A stretch of 64,000 bases of DNA from VRUE01 sp963703335 (GCA_963703335.1 OY969812.1:124001-188000); one strand, 5' to 3'. Shown: positions 41,030-49,523, counted from the first letter of the stretch. Numbers and translations are program-made. The notes: generated by a model not told the origin, from the letters alone.

Positions 41030-42322
41030 CTATTTGACGTGAACGCCTGAGATCGAGCGGGAGATGACGAGGCGCTGGATCTCCGAGGTGCCCTCGAAGA
41101 TCGTGTAGATCTTTGCGTCGCGGTGCATCCGCTCGACCGGGAACTCGCGGGTGTAACCGTTGCCGCCGAGAATCTGGATCGCTCGCTCGGTTGCCCAGAC
41201 GGCGACCTCGCCGGCCTTCAGCTTCGACATCGAGCCCTCGGCGTTCTCAAATTTCTGGCCCGTGCGGCCCATCCAGGCTGCGCGCCAGACAAGCAGGCGG
41301 GCGGCGTCGATCTCCAGCTTCATGTCAGCGAGGGTGAAGGCGATCGACTGGTTCTCGATGATCGCGCGGCCGAACTGCCGGCGCTCTTTGGCGTACTCGA
41401 GCGCGTACTCGTAGGCAGCGCGAGCGATTCCGAGCGCCTGAGCCCCGACCGTGGGACGGCTCGCCTCGAAGGTCTGCATCGCCGCCTGCGACTTAGCCCG
41501 CTTGCCCTCGCGGACGCGGGCGAGGCGTTCGTCCAGCTTCTCCTTGCCGCCGAGCAGACAGGAGCCCGGCACGCGGCAGTCGTCGAGGTGGACATCGGCC
41601 GTGTGCGAGGCGCGCAGGCCGTGCTTCTTGACCTTGGCGCCCTGCTCACAGCCCTTCGTCCCCGGCGGGATCACGAAGGCGGCGTGGCCGCGCGAGCCCA
41701 GCTCGCGATCGACGGTCGCGATGACAACGTGGACGTCGGCGATGCCACCGTTGGTGGCCCAGGCCTTCTGACCGTTGATCACCCACTCGTCGCTCGCCTC
41801 GTCGTACTTGGCGGTGGTGCGAATCGCAGACACGTCGGAGCCGGCGTCCGGCTCCGAGGAGCAGAAGGCGGCAACCTTGGGATCGTCAGCGCTGCCGAAG
41901 CACTGTGGGATCCACTCGCCCATCTGCTCCGGGGTTCCCTGCCCGAAGATAGCGGCGACGGCCAGCGAGGTGCCCATGATCGCCATGCCGATGCCGGCAT
42001 CGCCCCAGAAGAGCTCCTCGTTGGCGATCGGCAGGGTGAGGCCCGTCTCGTCGGCCCAGAACTGGCCGAGAGCTTCGAAGCTGTAGAGGCCGATCTTGGC
42101 GGCCTCTTGGATCACCGGCCAGGGGGTCTCCTCGCGCTCATCCCATTCCTCCGCGGCGGGACGGACGACGCCCTCGGCGAAGCCGTGCACCCACTCGCGA
42201 ATGTCCTTTTGATCCTGGTTCAGCTCGAGGGTGAACTTCGGCCCCTCGCTCACGGCACCCTCGCTTCCCGCCGCCTCAGCCGCCAGTTTATCCGCCTCTG
42301 CTACTGCCGCTGTATCGCTCAT
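41030..42322 (-). CDS. Acyl-CoA dehydrogenase
   Basis: FAD enzyme of 430 residues for the first step of fatty-acid (or branched acyl) beta-oxidation. The N-terminal ~40 residues are an Ala/Glu-rich extension. ACAD blocks: AAFCSSEPDAGSDVSAIRTT, EWVINGQKAWATNGGIADVH, the mid-domain FVIPPGTKG, and C-terminal RRQFGRAIIENQSIAFTLAD and QILGGNGYTREFPVERMHRD. The usual catalytic Glu region is EGTSEIQRLVISRSI. Substrate class undetermined. TACGAT (42331-42336) lies eight bases before the ATG. Confidence 0.92.
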   Translation of the reverse strand: MSDTAAVAEADKLAAEAAGSEGAVSEGPKFTLELNQDQKDIREWVHGFAEGVVRPAAEEWDEREETPWPVIQEAAKIGLYSFEALGQFWADETGLTLPIANEELFWGDAGIGMAIMGTSLAVAAIFGQGTPEQMGEWIPQCFGSADDPKVAAFCSSEPDAGSDVSAIRTTAKYDEASDEWVINGQKAWATNGGIADVHVVIATVDRELGSRGHAAFVIPPGTKGCEQGAKVKKHGLRASHTADVHLDDCRVPGSCLLGGKEKLDERLARVREGKRAKSQAAMQTFEASRPTVGAQALGIARAAYEYALEYAKERRQFGRAIIENQSIAFTLADMKLEIDAARLLVWRAAWMGRTGQKFENAEGSMSKLKAGEVAVWATERAIQILGGNGYTREFPVERMHRDAKIYTIFEGTSEIQRLVISRSISGVHVK

Positions 42323-42330
42323 GGCGCGGG

Positions 42331-42336
42331 ATCGTA
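42331..42336 (-). promoter_or_regulatory. -10 element TACGAT of the acyl-CoA dehydrogenase gene
   Basis: TACGAT on the minus strand, eight bases before the ATG at 42322. Confidence 0.35.
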
Positions 42337-42358
42337 CAGGGAAAAGTGCGGTACGAGA

Positions 42359-42411
42359 CCGCGGTGCAACGCATTGTGGAGGTCACAAAGCCGAAAAGCG
42401 TTGCACCGCGG
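42359..42411. terminator. Perfect 14-bp hairpin sharing GTGCAACGC with 47671-47713
   Basis: CCGCGGTGCAACGC (42359-42372) and GCGTTGCACCGCGG (42398-42411); the 25-nt loop holds a nested TTGTG/CACAA pair. Located downstream of the nine-cysteine gene. No T-run. Confidence 0.55.
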
Positions 42412-42421
42412 AGAAGCCGGC

Positions 42422-42796
42422 TCAAACGTCGCGCAGGTCGAAGGCCTTGATGCCCTCGGGGCCGCCGTCGGAGCAGTCGAAAAAGCGGCGGTTGACGCAG
42501 TCATAGGAATCGCCGACACCCTCGTACGCGCGCTCGACCGAGAACTGACAGTGCGGCAGGGCGTCGCCGGTCATCTTGACGCCACCGAATCCTCCGGGCT
42601 GCAGCACGGCCTCGAGATCGACCTTGGCGGAGAAGACATCCTGCATGCAGCCGACGTACTGACTGCCGGTCAGCATGTCGACGAAGCTGTAGAGGTAGCG
42701 GCAGCGCATTTCGACGCAGCCGCGCGGCTCGACCATCTTGTCGCAGAAAGAGCGGCACTGGCGGCACTCGCCCGTCTTCTCTCTCGTAGCCGGCAT
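42422..42796 (-). CDS. Nine-cysteine protein, unknown function
   Basis: 124 residues, cytosolic by composition. Nine cysteines: C11, C14, C18 (ECRQCRSFC), C27, C32 (PRGCVEMRCRYLYSFVD), C50, C83, C100 and C108 (DSYDCVNRRFFDC). The spacing suggests one or two metal sites (zinc or iron-sulfur). I recognise no family with known function. TAGACT (42803-42808) lies exactly six bases before the ATG, so it is probably a separately transcribed leaderless gene. Confidence 0.7.
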   Translation of the reverse strand: MPATREKTGECRQCRSFCDKMVEPRGCVEMRCRYLYSFVDMLTGSQYVGCMQDVFSAKVDLEAVLQPGGFGGVKMTGDALPHCQFSVERAYEGVGDSYDCVNRRFFDCSDGGPEGIKAFDLRDV

Positions 42797-42802
42797 GGAT
42801 GA

Positions 42803-42808
42803 AGTCTA
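42803..42808 (-). promoter_or_regulatory. -10 element TAGACT of the nine-cysteine gene
   Basis: TAGACT on the minus strand ends six bases before the ATG at 42796; no Shine-Dalgarno. Confidence 0.5.
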
Positions 42809-42844
42809 CGGACGCAAGGCCCCGAAAACCAAGGCTTGGACTGG

Positions 42845-45800
42845 CTAGGCGGCCAGGGCAGCAGTACCCAGCACGTGGTCCAGCTCGCTGCGCAGGCGGC
42901 CCGAGGGGCGGACGCGAAATGCCTCGCCTAGCTGCAGTCGCTTCGGATCGCTGCCGTTGCTGCGAATCGCCAGGTGCACGTCGGCTTCGCCCTTGTGGTG
43001 TTCGAGCACTGCCTTCAGTTCCTCGACCAGCGTCTCGCTCAACATGGCGGCCTCGATCTCGACCTCGAAGGGTCCAGAAGGGGCACTGGAAATGGTGGGC
43101 GCCGCAGCTATCTCCGCGGCATCGGGTTCGAAGCGCTCGGCCTCCTGCACGACCAGCTTCGTCTCTCCCCGGTCCTTGTGGTCGAGGCGGCCGCGCACGA
43201 CGACGATCGCATCCGGGGTGATCACCGCGGCGCTCTCGGCCTGGTCTGCCTTGAAGACCAACATCTCGACCTGACCCTCGACGTCATCGAGCGTCGCGAA
43301 CATCATCTGATTGCCGCTCTTGGTGCGGATCTTCTTGCACTCGGTGACGATTCCGCCCACCGTCACCCAGGAGCCGTCCTGCTTGTTGGCGAGGTCGCCG
43401 AGGCTGCAATCGACGCGGGCTCGCAGCGCGCCGCGAACTTCGGTGAGCGGATGCGAGGAGAGATAGGTGCCCAGCGTCTCCTTCTCCAGCGCCAGCAGCT
43501 CGGCTCGCTCAAACTCGGCGGCCGAGATCGGCGGCCGGTGGTGGGCCTGGGTTGCATGGGCGCCCGCGTCAGCCTCGTCGCCGAAATCGAAGATCGAGCC
43601 CTGGCCCATCTGGGCGTCCTCCTGGGCCTTCTGCCCGGCTGACTGGGCCGCCGGCAACGCTTCCAGCATGCCCTTTCGCGTGGCCTCGGTCGAGTCGAGG
43701 GCGCCGCACTTGATCAGGCATTCGATCGCGCGTTTATTCACCGCGCGTGAATCCACCCGCTCGCAGAAGTCCCAGATCGAGGCGATCAGTTTGTCCTCCC
43801 GAGCCCTCAGAATCGCCTCGACGGCGGCGTGACCAACGTTCTTCACGGCATCGAGGCCAAAGCGGATCGCCTTCTCGGAGACGACGAAGTCGTGGTCGGA
43901 GGAGTTGACGTCGGGCGGCAGAACCTCGATGCCCATCTCCTCGCAACGGTTGACGAAAAAGGGCACCTTGTCCTTGGTGTTCATCACCGAGGAGATCACC
44001 GCGGCCATGTACTCGGCCGGGTAATTCGCCTTGAGATAGGCGGTGCGATAAGAGATCAGCGCGTAGCAGGCGGCGTGGGACTTGTTGAAGGAGTAGTCAG
44101 CCGCCGCCTCCATCAACGACCACATGTCCTTAGCAACCTTGTCGGCGGTGCCGGAGGTCTTCATCCCTTCGAGGAACTTCGCCTTCATCGTCGCCATCAG
44201 CTCGCGCTTCTTCTTGCCGATCGCCTTGCGCAGATCATCCGCCTCGGCCGGACTGAAGCCGGCCATCTGCTTGGCGATCTCCATCAGCTGCTCCTGGTAG
44301 AGGACGCAGCCGTAGGTCGGCTGAGTGACCGGACGCAGACGCTCGTCTGGGTAGGTGACCGACTCGGGGTTGCGCTTGCCCTTGGCGTAGGCGGGGATGT
44401 AGCTCATCGCGCCGGGCCGATAGAGGGCGACAAGGGCGACGATGTCGTCGAACTCGCTCGGCTTGACCTTCTTCATCGCCTCGCGCATGCCCTCCGACTC
44501 GAGCTGGAAGACGCCGGTGCCATCGCCGCGGGTGAGCATCTCGAAGGTCTTGGCGTCGTCCATCGGGATCGCGCTCATGTCGATCTCCACCCCACGCGAG
44601 CGGCGGATGATCTCCGCCGCGTCCTCGATCACGTCGAGGTTGCGCAGGCCGAGGAAGTCCATCTTCAACAGGCCGATCTCCTCGATCGGACCCATCGAGT
44701 ACTGGGTGACGATCTTGTACTGGCGCTCGGCCTTGCCGCCGCCGCCGTTCCCGTTGGCGGGGGCGGCGGGAGCGCTGCGGTCCTCGGCCAGCTGCAGGGG
44801 AACGATTTCCTGCAGGGGGCGATCGGCGATGACGACCGCGGCGGCGTGGATCGAGTTGTTGCGAATGATGCCCTCGAGACCCTGGGCGACGTCGAGAATC
44901 CGTTTCGCGTCGGGCTCGGCGTCGTAGGTCTTGCGCAGCTCCCGGCCCGGCTGCAGGCATTCCTCGAAGGAGGGGTTGCGGCCGAGGATCGGCTCGGGGA
45001 TCTGCTTGGCAAGGCGGTCGCCAGTGCCGTAGTCGAAGCCGAGCACGCGGGCGGCGTCGCGCGTGGCCGCGCGTGGCGCCATCTTGCCGAAAGTGATGAT
45101 CTGGGCCACCGACTCGCGGCCGTACTTCTCGGCGACGTAGCGAATTACCCGCTCGCGGCCGCGCACGGAGAAGTCGATGTCGATATCCGGCATCGACTTG
45201 CGGCCGGGGTTGAGGAAACGCTCGAAGAGGAGGTCGTTGGCGAGTGGGTCGATGTCGGTGATCGTCAGCGCATAGGCCACGATCGAGCCGGCCGCCGAGC
45301 CACGACCCGGGCCGACGGCGACGCCGTTGTCCTTGGCGTAGCGGACGAAGTCCCAGACGATCAGGAAGTAGGAAGAAAAGCCCATCTCCTCGATCACGCC
45401 GATCTCGAAATCGAGCCGCTCCAGCGCCTCGGCCGGGACCGGGTCGCCGTAGCGGGCGCGCATCCCCTCGCCGGCGATGCGGCGCAGCATCGCCTCTGGC
45501 TCCTCGCCGTCGGGGACCGGGTAGCGCGGCAGCAGCAGCTTGCCCAGCTCGATCTCGACGTTGCAGCGCTCGGCGATCTCAAGGGTGGTCGGCACGGCCT
45601 CCGGCCACTCGGCGAAGGAGTCCGCCATTTCCGCTGAGTCCTTGAGGTAGAACTCGTTGGTGTCGAAGCTGAGCTTCGGCGCTTCCAGCGTCGACTTGGT
45701 CTGCACGCAGAGCAGCGCCGCGTGGTTGTCGAAGTCCTCGCGCCGCAGGTAGTGGACGTCGGCGGTGCCGACCAGCGGCCGGCCAAGCTCACGGGCGAAG

Positions 45801-46375
45801 CGGACGATCCCCTCGTTGGCCTTGTCTTGCTCGGGAATGCCGTTCTTCTGCACCTCGAAATAGACCTGCTCAGGCCCGAAGGCCTGGATCAGATCGTCGA
45901 GGTGGGAGCGGGCGTCCTCGGGCCGCTCCTCGATCAGGCGACGGCAGAATCGCGACTGCAGGCAGCCGGTCAACACGATTACGCCCTCGGCGTGGGCCGC
46001 GAGCATCTCCATGTCGACGTTGGCCTTGCCGCGCGAGAAGCCTTCGAGGAAGCCGGCCGAGGTGAGCTTGACCAGGTTGGCCAGACCGGTATCGGTCTCG
46101 GCCAGAAGCGTCAGATGGTTGCGCTCATACTTCGGCTTCTCTTTGATCGTCTTGACGTCGTCGACGAAGTAGGCCTCGAAGCCAGCAATTGGCTTGATCC
46201 CATGTTTCTTGCAGGCCTTATGGAGGTCCACCGCACCGTTCATCACGCCGTGGTCAGTGAGGCCGAGGGCCGGCTGACCCATCTCGGCGGCCCGCGCCGC
46301 CATCGCGTCGATCTTGCAGGCGCCGTCGAGCAGCGAGTACTCGCTATGGGCGTGGAGGTGGACGGCGTTGCTCAC
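42845..46375 (-). CDS. dnaE: DNA polymerase III alpha subunit
   Basis: Main replicative polymerase, 1176 residues, DnaE1-sized. PHP domain at the N-terminus (VHLHAHSEYSLLDGACKIDA; ALGLTDHGVMNGAV), with metal ligands present, so it may proofread as in actinobacterial DnaE1. Catalytic acids in SMPDIDIDFSVRGRERVIRY near residue 400 and the later VFQLESEGM region, a helix-hairpin-helix segment and a C-terminal OB-fold (WVTVGGIVTECKKIRTKSGN). GTG start at 46375. Confidence 0.97.
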   Translation of the reverse strand: MSNAVHLHAHSEYSLLDGACKIDAMAARAAEMGQPALGLTDHGVMNGAVDLHKACKKHGIKPIAGFEAYFVDDVKTIKEKPKYERNHLTLLAETDTGLANLVKLTSAGFLEGFSRGKANVDMEMLAAHAEGVIVLTGCLQSRFCRRLIEERPEDARSHLDDLIQAFGPEQVYFEVQKNGIPEQDKANEGIVRFARELGRPLVGTADVHYLRREDFDNHAALLCVQTKSTLEAPKLSFDTNEFYLKDSAEMADSFAEWPEAVPTTLEIAERCNVEIELGKLLLPRYPVPDGEEPEAMLRRIAGEGMRARYGDPVPAEALERLDFEIGVIEEMGFSSYFLIVWDFVRYAKDNGVAVGPGRGSAAGSIVAYALTITDIDPLANDLLFERFLNPGRKSMPDIDIDFSVRGRERVIRYVAEKYGRESVAQIITFGKMAPRAATRDAARVLGFDYGTGDRLAKQIPEPILGRNPSFEECLQPGRELRKTYDAEPDAKRILDVAQGLEGIIRNNSIHAAAVVIADRPLQEIVPLQLAEDRSAPAAPANGNGGGGKAERQYKIVTQYSMGPIEEIGLLKMDFLGLRNLDVIEDAAEIIRRSRGVEIDMSAIPMDDAKTFEMLTRGDGTGVFQLESEGMREAMKKVKPSEFDDIVALVALYRPGAMSYIPAYAKGKRNPESVTYPDERLRPVTQPTYGCVLYQEQLMEIAKQMAGFSPAEADDLRKAIGKKKRELMATMKAKFLEGMKTSGTADKVAKDMWSLMEAAADYSFNKSHAACYALISYRTAYLKANYPAEYMAAVISSVMNTKDKVPFFVNRCEEMGIEVLPPDVNSSDHDFVVSEKAIRFGLDAVKNVGHAAVEAILRAREDKLIASIWDFCERVDSRAVNKRAIECLIKCGALDSTEATRKGMLEALPAAQSAGQKAQEDAQMGQGSIFDFGDEADAGAHATQAHHRPPISAAEFERAELLALEKETLGTYLSSHPLTEVRGALRARVDCSLGDLANKQDGSWVTVGGIVTECKKIRTKSGNQMMFATLDDVEGQVEMLVFKADQAESAAVITPDAIVVVRGRLDHKDRGETKLVVQEAERFEPDAAEIAAAPTISSAPSGPFEVEIEAAMLSETLVEELKAVLEHHKGEADVHLAIRSNGSDPKRLQLGEAFRVRPSGRLRSELDHVLGTAALAA

Positions 46376-46384
46376 GGGGAGCGA

Positions 46385-46411
46385 TCATGCCAATCCGGCC
46401 AGATGGCATGA
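46385..46411. repeat. Short perfect inverted repeat upstream of dnaE
   Basis: TCATGCCA (46385-46392) and TGGCATGA (46404-46411), arms of 8 bp with an 11-nt spacer, 10 bp upstream of the dnaE start. Possible operator or leader hairpin. Confidence 0.4.
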
Positions 46412-46456
46412 CCCCGATTTGGGAGTCTTTCGCGCTACTTCCGTGTGTATTCGGGG

Positions 46457-46569
46457 GCGACGATTCCGGGAGGGGTTCCGCTTAACTTTTTCGGTGGAGA
46501 CGTCGTCGCTGGCGCCGCGAGGAACTGCCGAAAAAGTGCAAGACGCTCCACCCCTCCCGGAATCGTCGC
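46457..46569 (-). repeat. Covarying palindromic repeat family 2, copy 1
   Basis: Outer arms of 20 perfect base pairs (46457-46476 with 46550-46569), inner arms ACTTTTTCGG (46485-46494) with CCGAAAAAGT (46528-46537), separated by an unpaired TCCGCTTA / GCAAGACGCTCC internal loop and capped by a 33-nt loop with GGCGCC. Its right end touches the stop codon of the lytic-protein gene (46570). The core is shared with 60312-60426, but the outer arms differ. Confidence 0.85.
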
Positions 46570-47589
46570 TCAGCCGCAGACCCAGGCACTGGAGCCCGAG
46601 TCGGCCCAGATTTCGGCGGCGATGCGGTCCTGTTCCGCCTTGGAGGCGTTCTGTGGCTCCCCTTGCCCGCCGTAAAGCCGCCAGGTAGACGGGAGGATCT
46701 GGTAGGCGCCGCCGGCGCCGCTGGAGGGGTTTAGAGCGCTGTAGTTGCCGCCGGACTCGCACATGACGATGTAGGCGGGGATCGAGTAGGGACCGCCGAG
46801 CCAGCGTTCCACTTCGGTTTCGGCTTCCGCTCGGCTAGCTGCTTCGGCGGCCTCGATGTCGCTCACCCAGTTGCTGATCTTGGATTTGAGGCTCGCCAAA
46901 GCCGCCGAGCGGGCGGCGGCGACAGAGTGAAGGTGGGATGCGGCCACCTGCGCGTCCTCCCGAACGCCGGCGACTTCGGAGCGGGCAGCGGCGAGGCGTT
47001 CGTTGTAGGAGTCAACGCGCGCTTTCAGCGCCGCGACGCGGTCGAGGGCGGCGGCAACAGTGTGGCGGACTTCGGCCACGCGGCTGGCCAGGTCGGAGTC
47101 CGACTGCTCGATTCGCTCAAGGTATTCGGTCCGCGTCGCCAGCTCGTCGATGCTGTCGGAGGCGAGAATCACGCTCGCCGTGCTCGGCGAGCCACTCTCG
47201 TAGATAGCAATGAGGCGTGCGGCGAGTGAGGCGCGGGCGCGCTGCAGTCGTCGCTTCTCGGCCACCAGGCGGCGCTGCGTCTGCCGCACTTCGTCGGCCA
47301 GGCGGGCGGCCTTTTCCTCGCCCGTCGCAAGTAGGCCGGCCAGCTCTTGCTCGCGCGCGCTTGCCTTCGCCGCTTCCTGCTCTGCAGCAGCCAGCTCTCC
47401 CTGCGCAGCCTGCAGCTCGGCCGCCAGCGAGGCGGCTTCGTCACGTCCCGCTGCGACCTTCTGCTGCAGGCCGGAGACGCCGGCAGCGCTTGCCAGCCCC
47501 GCGGCGCAGAGCGCCGAAGCGAGCAAGGCGCAGAGAAGCGCGGCAACGCGCCCGCGGCTTTCTGCCGTTGTCGCGAGCATTCGCGCCAC
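46570..47589 (-). CDS. Secreted coiled-coil protein with Rpf/transglycosylase-like C-terminal domain
   Basis: 339 residues from the GTG at 47589 (an ATG at 47580 is also possible). Signal peptide VAALLCALLASALCAAGLAS, then a ~210-residue coiled coil rich in Ala/Glu/Arg (KVAAGRDEAASLAAELQAAQ to LKSKISNWVSDIEAAEA) of the CwlO/PcsB N-terminal type. The last ~75 residues are a lysozyme-like domain with catalytic Glu in IVMCESGGNYSALNPSSGAG, then AYQILPSTWRLYGGQGEPQN, as in resuscitation-promoting factors. Likely a peptidoglycan hydrolase for division or elongation. TAGTCT is ten bases before the GTG; a DnaA box and a TGTGA/TCACA pair lie upstream. Confidence 0.85.
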   Translation of the reverse strand: MARMLATTAESRGRVAALLCALLASALCAAGLASAAGVSGLQQKVAAGRDEAASLAAELQAAQGELAAAEQEAAKASAREQELAGLLATGEEKAARLADEVRQTQRRLVAEKRRLQRARASLAARLIAIYESGSPSTASVILASDSIDELATRTEYLERIEQSDSDLASRVAEVRHTVAAALDRVAALKARVDSYNERLAAARSEVAGVREDAQVAASHLHSVAAARSAALASLKSKISNWVSDIEAAEAASRAEAETEVERWLGGPYSIPAYIVMCESGGNYSALNPSSGAGGAYQILPSTWRLYGGQGEPQNASKAEQDRIAAEIWADSGSSAWVCG

Positions 47590-47613
47590 GAAGCTGGTCA
47601 GACTAGCCCACTT

Positions 47614-47643
47614 TGTGAGCAAACCTTCACAGGTTGTGGATAA
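47614..47643. promoter_or_regulatory. DnaA box and CRP-like half-sites upstream of the lytic-protein gene
   Basis: The minus strand of 47635-47643 reads TTATCCACA, an exact DnaA-box consensus. Next to it TGTGA (47614-47618) and TCACA (47627-47631) form an inverted pair with an 8-bp spacer; CRP sites normally have 6. A single box alone does not make an origin. Confidence 0.35.
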
Positions 47644-47670
47644 GCCGCAACGCGCCTTGCAACCTCGGCA

Positions 47671-47713
47671 GTGCAACGCTTTCCGTCGCTGACACCGCCA
47701 TAAAGCGTTGCAC
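47671..47713. terminator. Perfect 12-bp hairpin sharing GTGCAACGC with 42359-42411
   Basis: GTGCAACGCTTT (47671-47682) and AAAGCGTTGCAC (47702-47713) with a 19-nt loop. It ends 11 bases from the stop of the 51-residue gene that closes the arginine operon, so it probably terminates that operon. Confidence 0.6.
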
Positions 47714-47724
47714 CTCGCCAGAGG

Positions 47725-47880
47725 CTAGCCCTCGGGGACGTTGCGGCTGGCGGCGTAGGCAGCGATACCCACGGCGACTACCGCGATCCCAACGCCGATG
47801 CGAATTTGGCGCCGGTAGCGGCGGCGCACGTACTTGATCGCGAAGCGGACCGCCACCTTGCCGAGCTTGTCGTAGGTCAT
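47725..47880 (-). CDS. Small single-span membrane protein downstream of argG
   Basis: 51 residues: a basic amphipathic start (MTYDKLGKVAVRFAIKYVRR, then RYRRQIRIG) followed by one membrane helix VGIAVVAVGIAAYAASR. The ATG at 47880 lies two bases after the argG stop and is preceded by AGAGG, so it is translated with the arginine genes. Function unknown; too short for homology judgement by eye. Confidence 0.6.
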   Translation of the reverse strand: MTYDKLGKVAVRFAIKYVRRRYRRQIRIGVGIAVVAVGIAAYAASRNVPEG

Positions 47881-47882
47881 CC

Positions 47883-49154
47883 CTACCTCTCTTCCCCACG
47901 CTGACGGATTCGATGCGCCATGCGCGACTGCAGCGACCAGAGCTCGATGAAGCCGGGTGAGGCGGACTGGGAGAAAAGCCCGCCCGATTGGGCGAATGAA
48001 GCGAGGTCCGCGTCGTAGACGGCGTTGGGAGAAGAGCGGGTCACCACCCGCACGCTGCCCTTGAAGAGCTTGAGGCCGATCGTGCCCGTCACCTGCGCGT
48101 TGACTGCATCCATGTAGGCGTCGAGGTCGGTGCGCAGCGGCTCCCACCAGAGGCCGGCGTAGACCAAGTAGGCCCACTTGCGATCGAGCTCCGGCTTGAA
48201 CTGGTTCTGGTGGATCGTGCCGACGAGCTTCTCCAGCTCCTGGTGGGCAACGAGCAAAATCGCCGCCGCGGGCACCTCGTAGATGTCGCGCACCTTGAGC
48301 CCGACGATGCGGTCCTCGATGTGGTCGACGATACCGACGCCGTGGCGACAGCCGATCTCGGCGACCCGTTCGAGCAGGTCGACTGGCTTCAGCCGATCAC
48401 CGTTGAGGGCAACCGGAACACCGGCCTCGAACTCAACCGTCACCGTCTCAGCCTCGTCGGGAGCCTCCTCTGGACGCGTAACGAGCTGGAAGACATCGTC
48501 CTCGGGGGCGTGGTCGAGGTCCTCGATCCAGCGGCCCTCTGAGGAGCGACCCCAGAGGTTGTCGTCGATCGAGTAAGGCGCCACCTCGGTGCCGCCCTTG
48601 ACCGGAATGCCATGCTCGCGGGCGTAGGCGATCTCCTCCTCGCGGCCCATCTGCCAAGAACGAACCGGGGCGATCGTCTTCAACTCGGGAGCCAGGGTGG
48701 CCACAGTCGCCTCGATCCGCACTTGGTCATTGCCCTTGCCGGTGCAGCCGTGGGCGATCGTGTCGCAACCGCTGCGCCGCGCGTAATCGACCGCCAGCTT
48801 TGCGATCAGCGGCCGGCCCAGGGCGGTGAAGAGCGGGTAGCCGCCGCCGTAGAGCGCGTTGGCCTTGATCGCCGGCAAGACGTAGTCGGCGGCGAACTCC
48901 TCGCGCGCGTCGACGACGTGGCACTCCAGAGCCCCAAGCCGACGCGCCTTGTCCTCGATCACCGTGTAGTCCTCGCCAGGCTGGCCGAGGTTGACGGTGA
49001 GGCAGACGACCTCGGCTTCATAGGAGTCCTGGATCCACTTCAGCATCACGCTGGTGTCGAGGCCGCCGGAGTAGAGCAGCAGGACCCGCCGCACCTCGGC
49101 GGGGTCAGCCTCATAGGAAGCCGTGCGGACCTCTGCGGGGAACTCCGCCGACAC
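47883..49154 (-). CDS. argG: Argininosuccinate synthase
   Basis: Joins citrulline and aspartate using ATP, penultimate step of arginine synthesis. 423 residues. ATP-pyrophosphatase loop LLYSGGLDTSVMLKWIQDSY, YTVIEDKARRLGA, HGCTGKGNDQVRIE and NLWGRSSEGRWIED are conserved blocks. Its GTG start overlaps the stop of the Thr-rich membrane gene. argH is not in the window. Confidence 0.96.
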   Translation of the reverse strand: MSAEFPAEVRTASYEADPAEVRRVLLLYSGGLDTSVMLKWIQDSYEAEVVCLTVNLGQPGEDYTVIEDKARRLGALECHVVDAREEFAADYVLPAIKANALYGGGYPLFTALGRPLIAKLAVDYARRSGCDTIAHGCTGKGNDQVRIEATVATLAPELKTIAPVRSWQMGREEEIAYAREHGIPVKGGTEVAPYSIDDNLWGRSSEGRWIEDLDHAPEDDVFQLVTRPEEAPDEAETVTVEFEAGVPVALNGDRLKPVDLLERVAEIGCRHGVGIVDHIEDRIVGLKVRDIYEVPAAAILLVAHQELEKLVGTIHQNQFKPELDRKWAYLVYAGLWWEPLRTDLDAYMDAVNAQVTGTIGLKLFKGSVRVVTRSSPNAVYDADLASFAQSGGLFSQSASPGFIELWSLQSRMAHRIRQRGEER

Positions 49155-49519
49155 TAGGGAGCGCCGATGCCGCCGCTGGTGTTTTCTTCTTCAGGCGGGG
49201 TCGTTGTCGTCGTTTCCGTCGGCGTCGTCGTGGTTTCCGACGTGGTCGTCGTGTCCGTCGGGGTCGAAGTCGTGGTCTCGGTCGTCGAGCCGGTGGTCGA
49301 ATCGGTCGTCGTCTCGGTGGTCGAGCTCGGTTCGCTCGGAACCGTCGTCACGGTCGAAGTCGAGGTATCGCTGTCACCGCTACTGGCGATCACGACGACC
49401 GCGACGAGCAAGCCGACGATCACGGCGATCAGCCCCGCGATGAGCAGGCGAGCGTTGCCGTGCGGCCGATGATCGTCGTCGTCGGGTTGTCGCATCATCC
49501 GCGTCGGGTCCTCGTGCAT
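49154..49519 (-). CDS. Membrane-anchored Thr/Ser-rich protein
   Basis: 121 residues. A basic/His-rich cytosolic start, one membrane helix (LLIAGLIAVIVGLLVAVVVI), then ~70 residues almost entirely of Thr, Ser, Glu and Pro (TTETTTDSTTGSTTETTT-like), probably extracellular and a good candidate for O-mannosylation by enzymes like the GT39 proteins. It sits inside the arginine operon between argD and argG and overlaps argG by 1 nt. No obvious link to arginine synthesis. Confidence 0.7.
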   Translation of the reverse strand: MHEDPTRMMRQPDDDDHRPHGNARLLIAGLIAVIVGLLVAVVVIASSGDSDTSTSTVTTVPSEPSSTTETTTDSTTGSTTETTTSTPTDTTTTSETTTTPTETTTTTPPEEENTSGGIGAP

Positions 49520-49523
49520 GGGA

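Noticed and set aside
41123..42802. 559-codon plus-strand frame over the acyl-CoA dehydrogenase and nine-Cys genes
   Set aside because: Runs antisense across two real genes and an intergenic hairpin; no motif.
43829..45637. 602-codon open frame antisense to dnaE
   Set aside because: Shadow of dnaE, caused by GC-rich codon bias on the other strand; no domain-like sequence.
49167..49350. GTC/TCG-rich low-complexity tract as non-coding repeat
   Set aside because: It is the Thr/Ser-rich extracellular part of the minus-strand gene, in frame from helix to stop.
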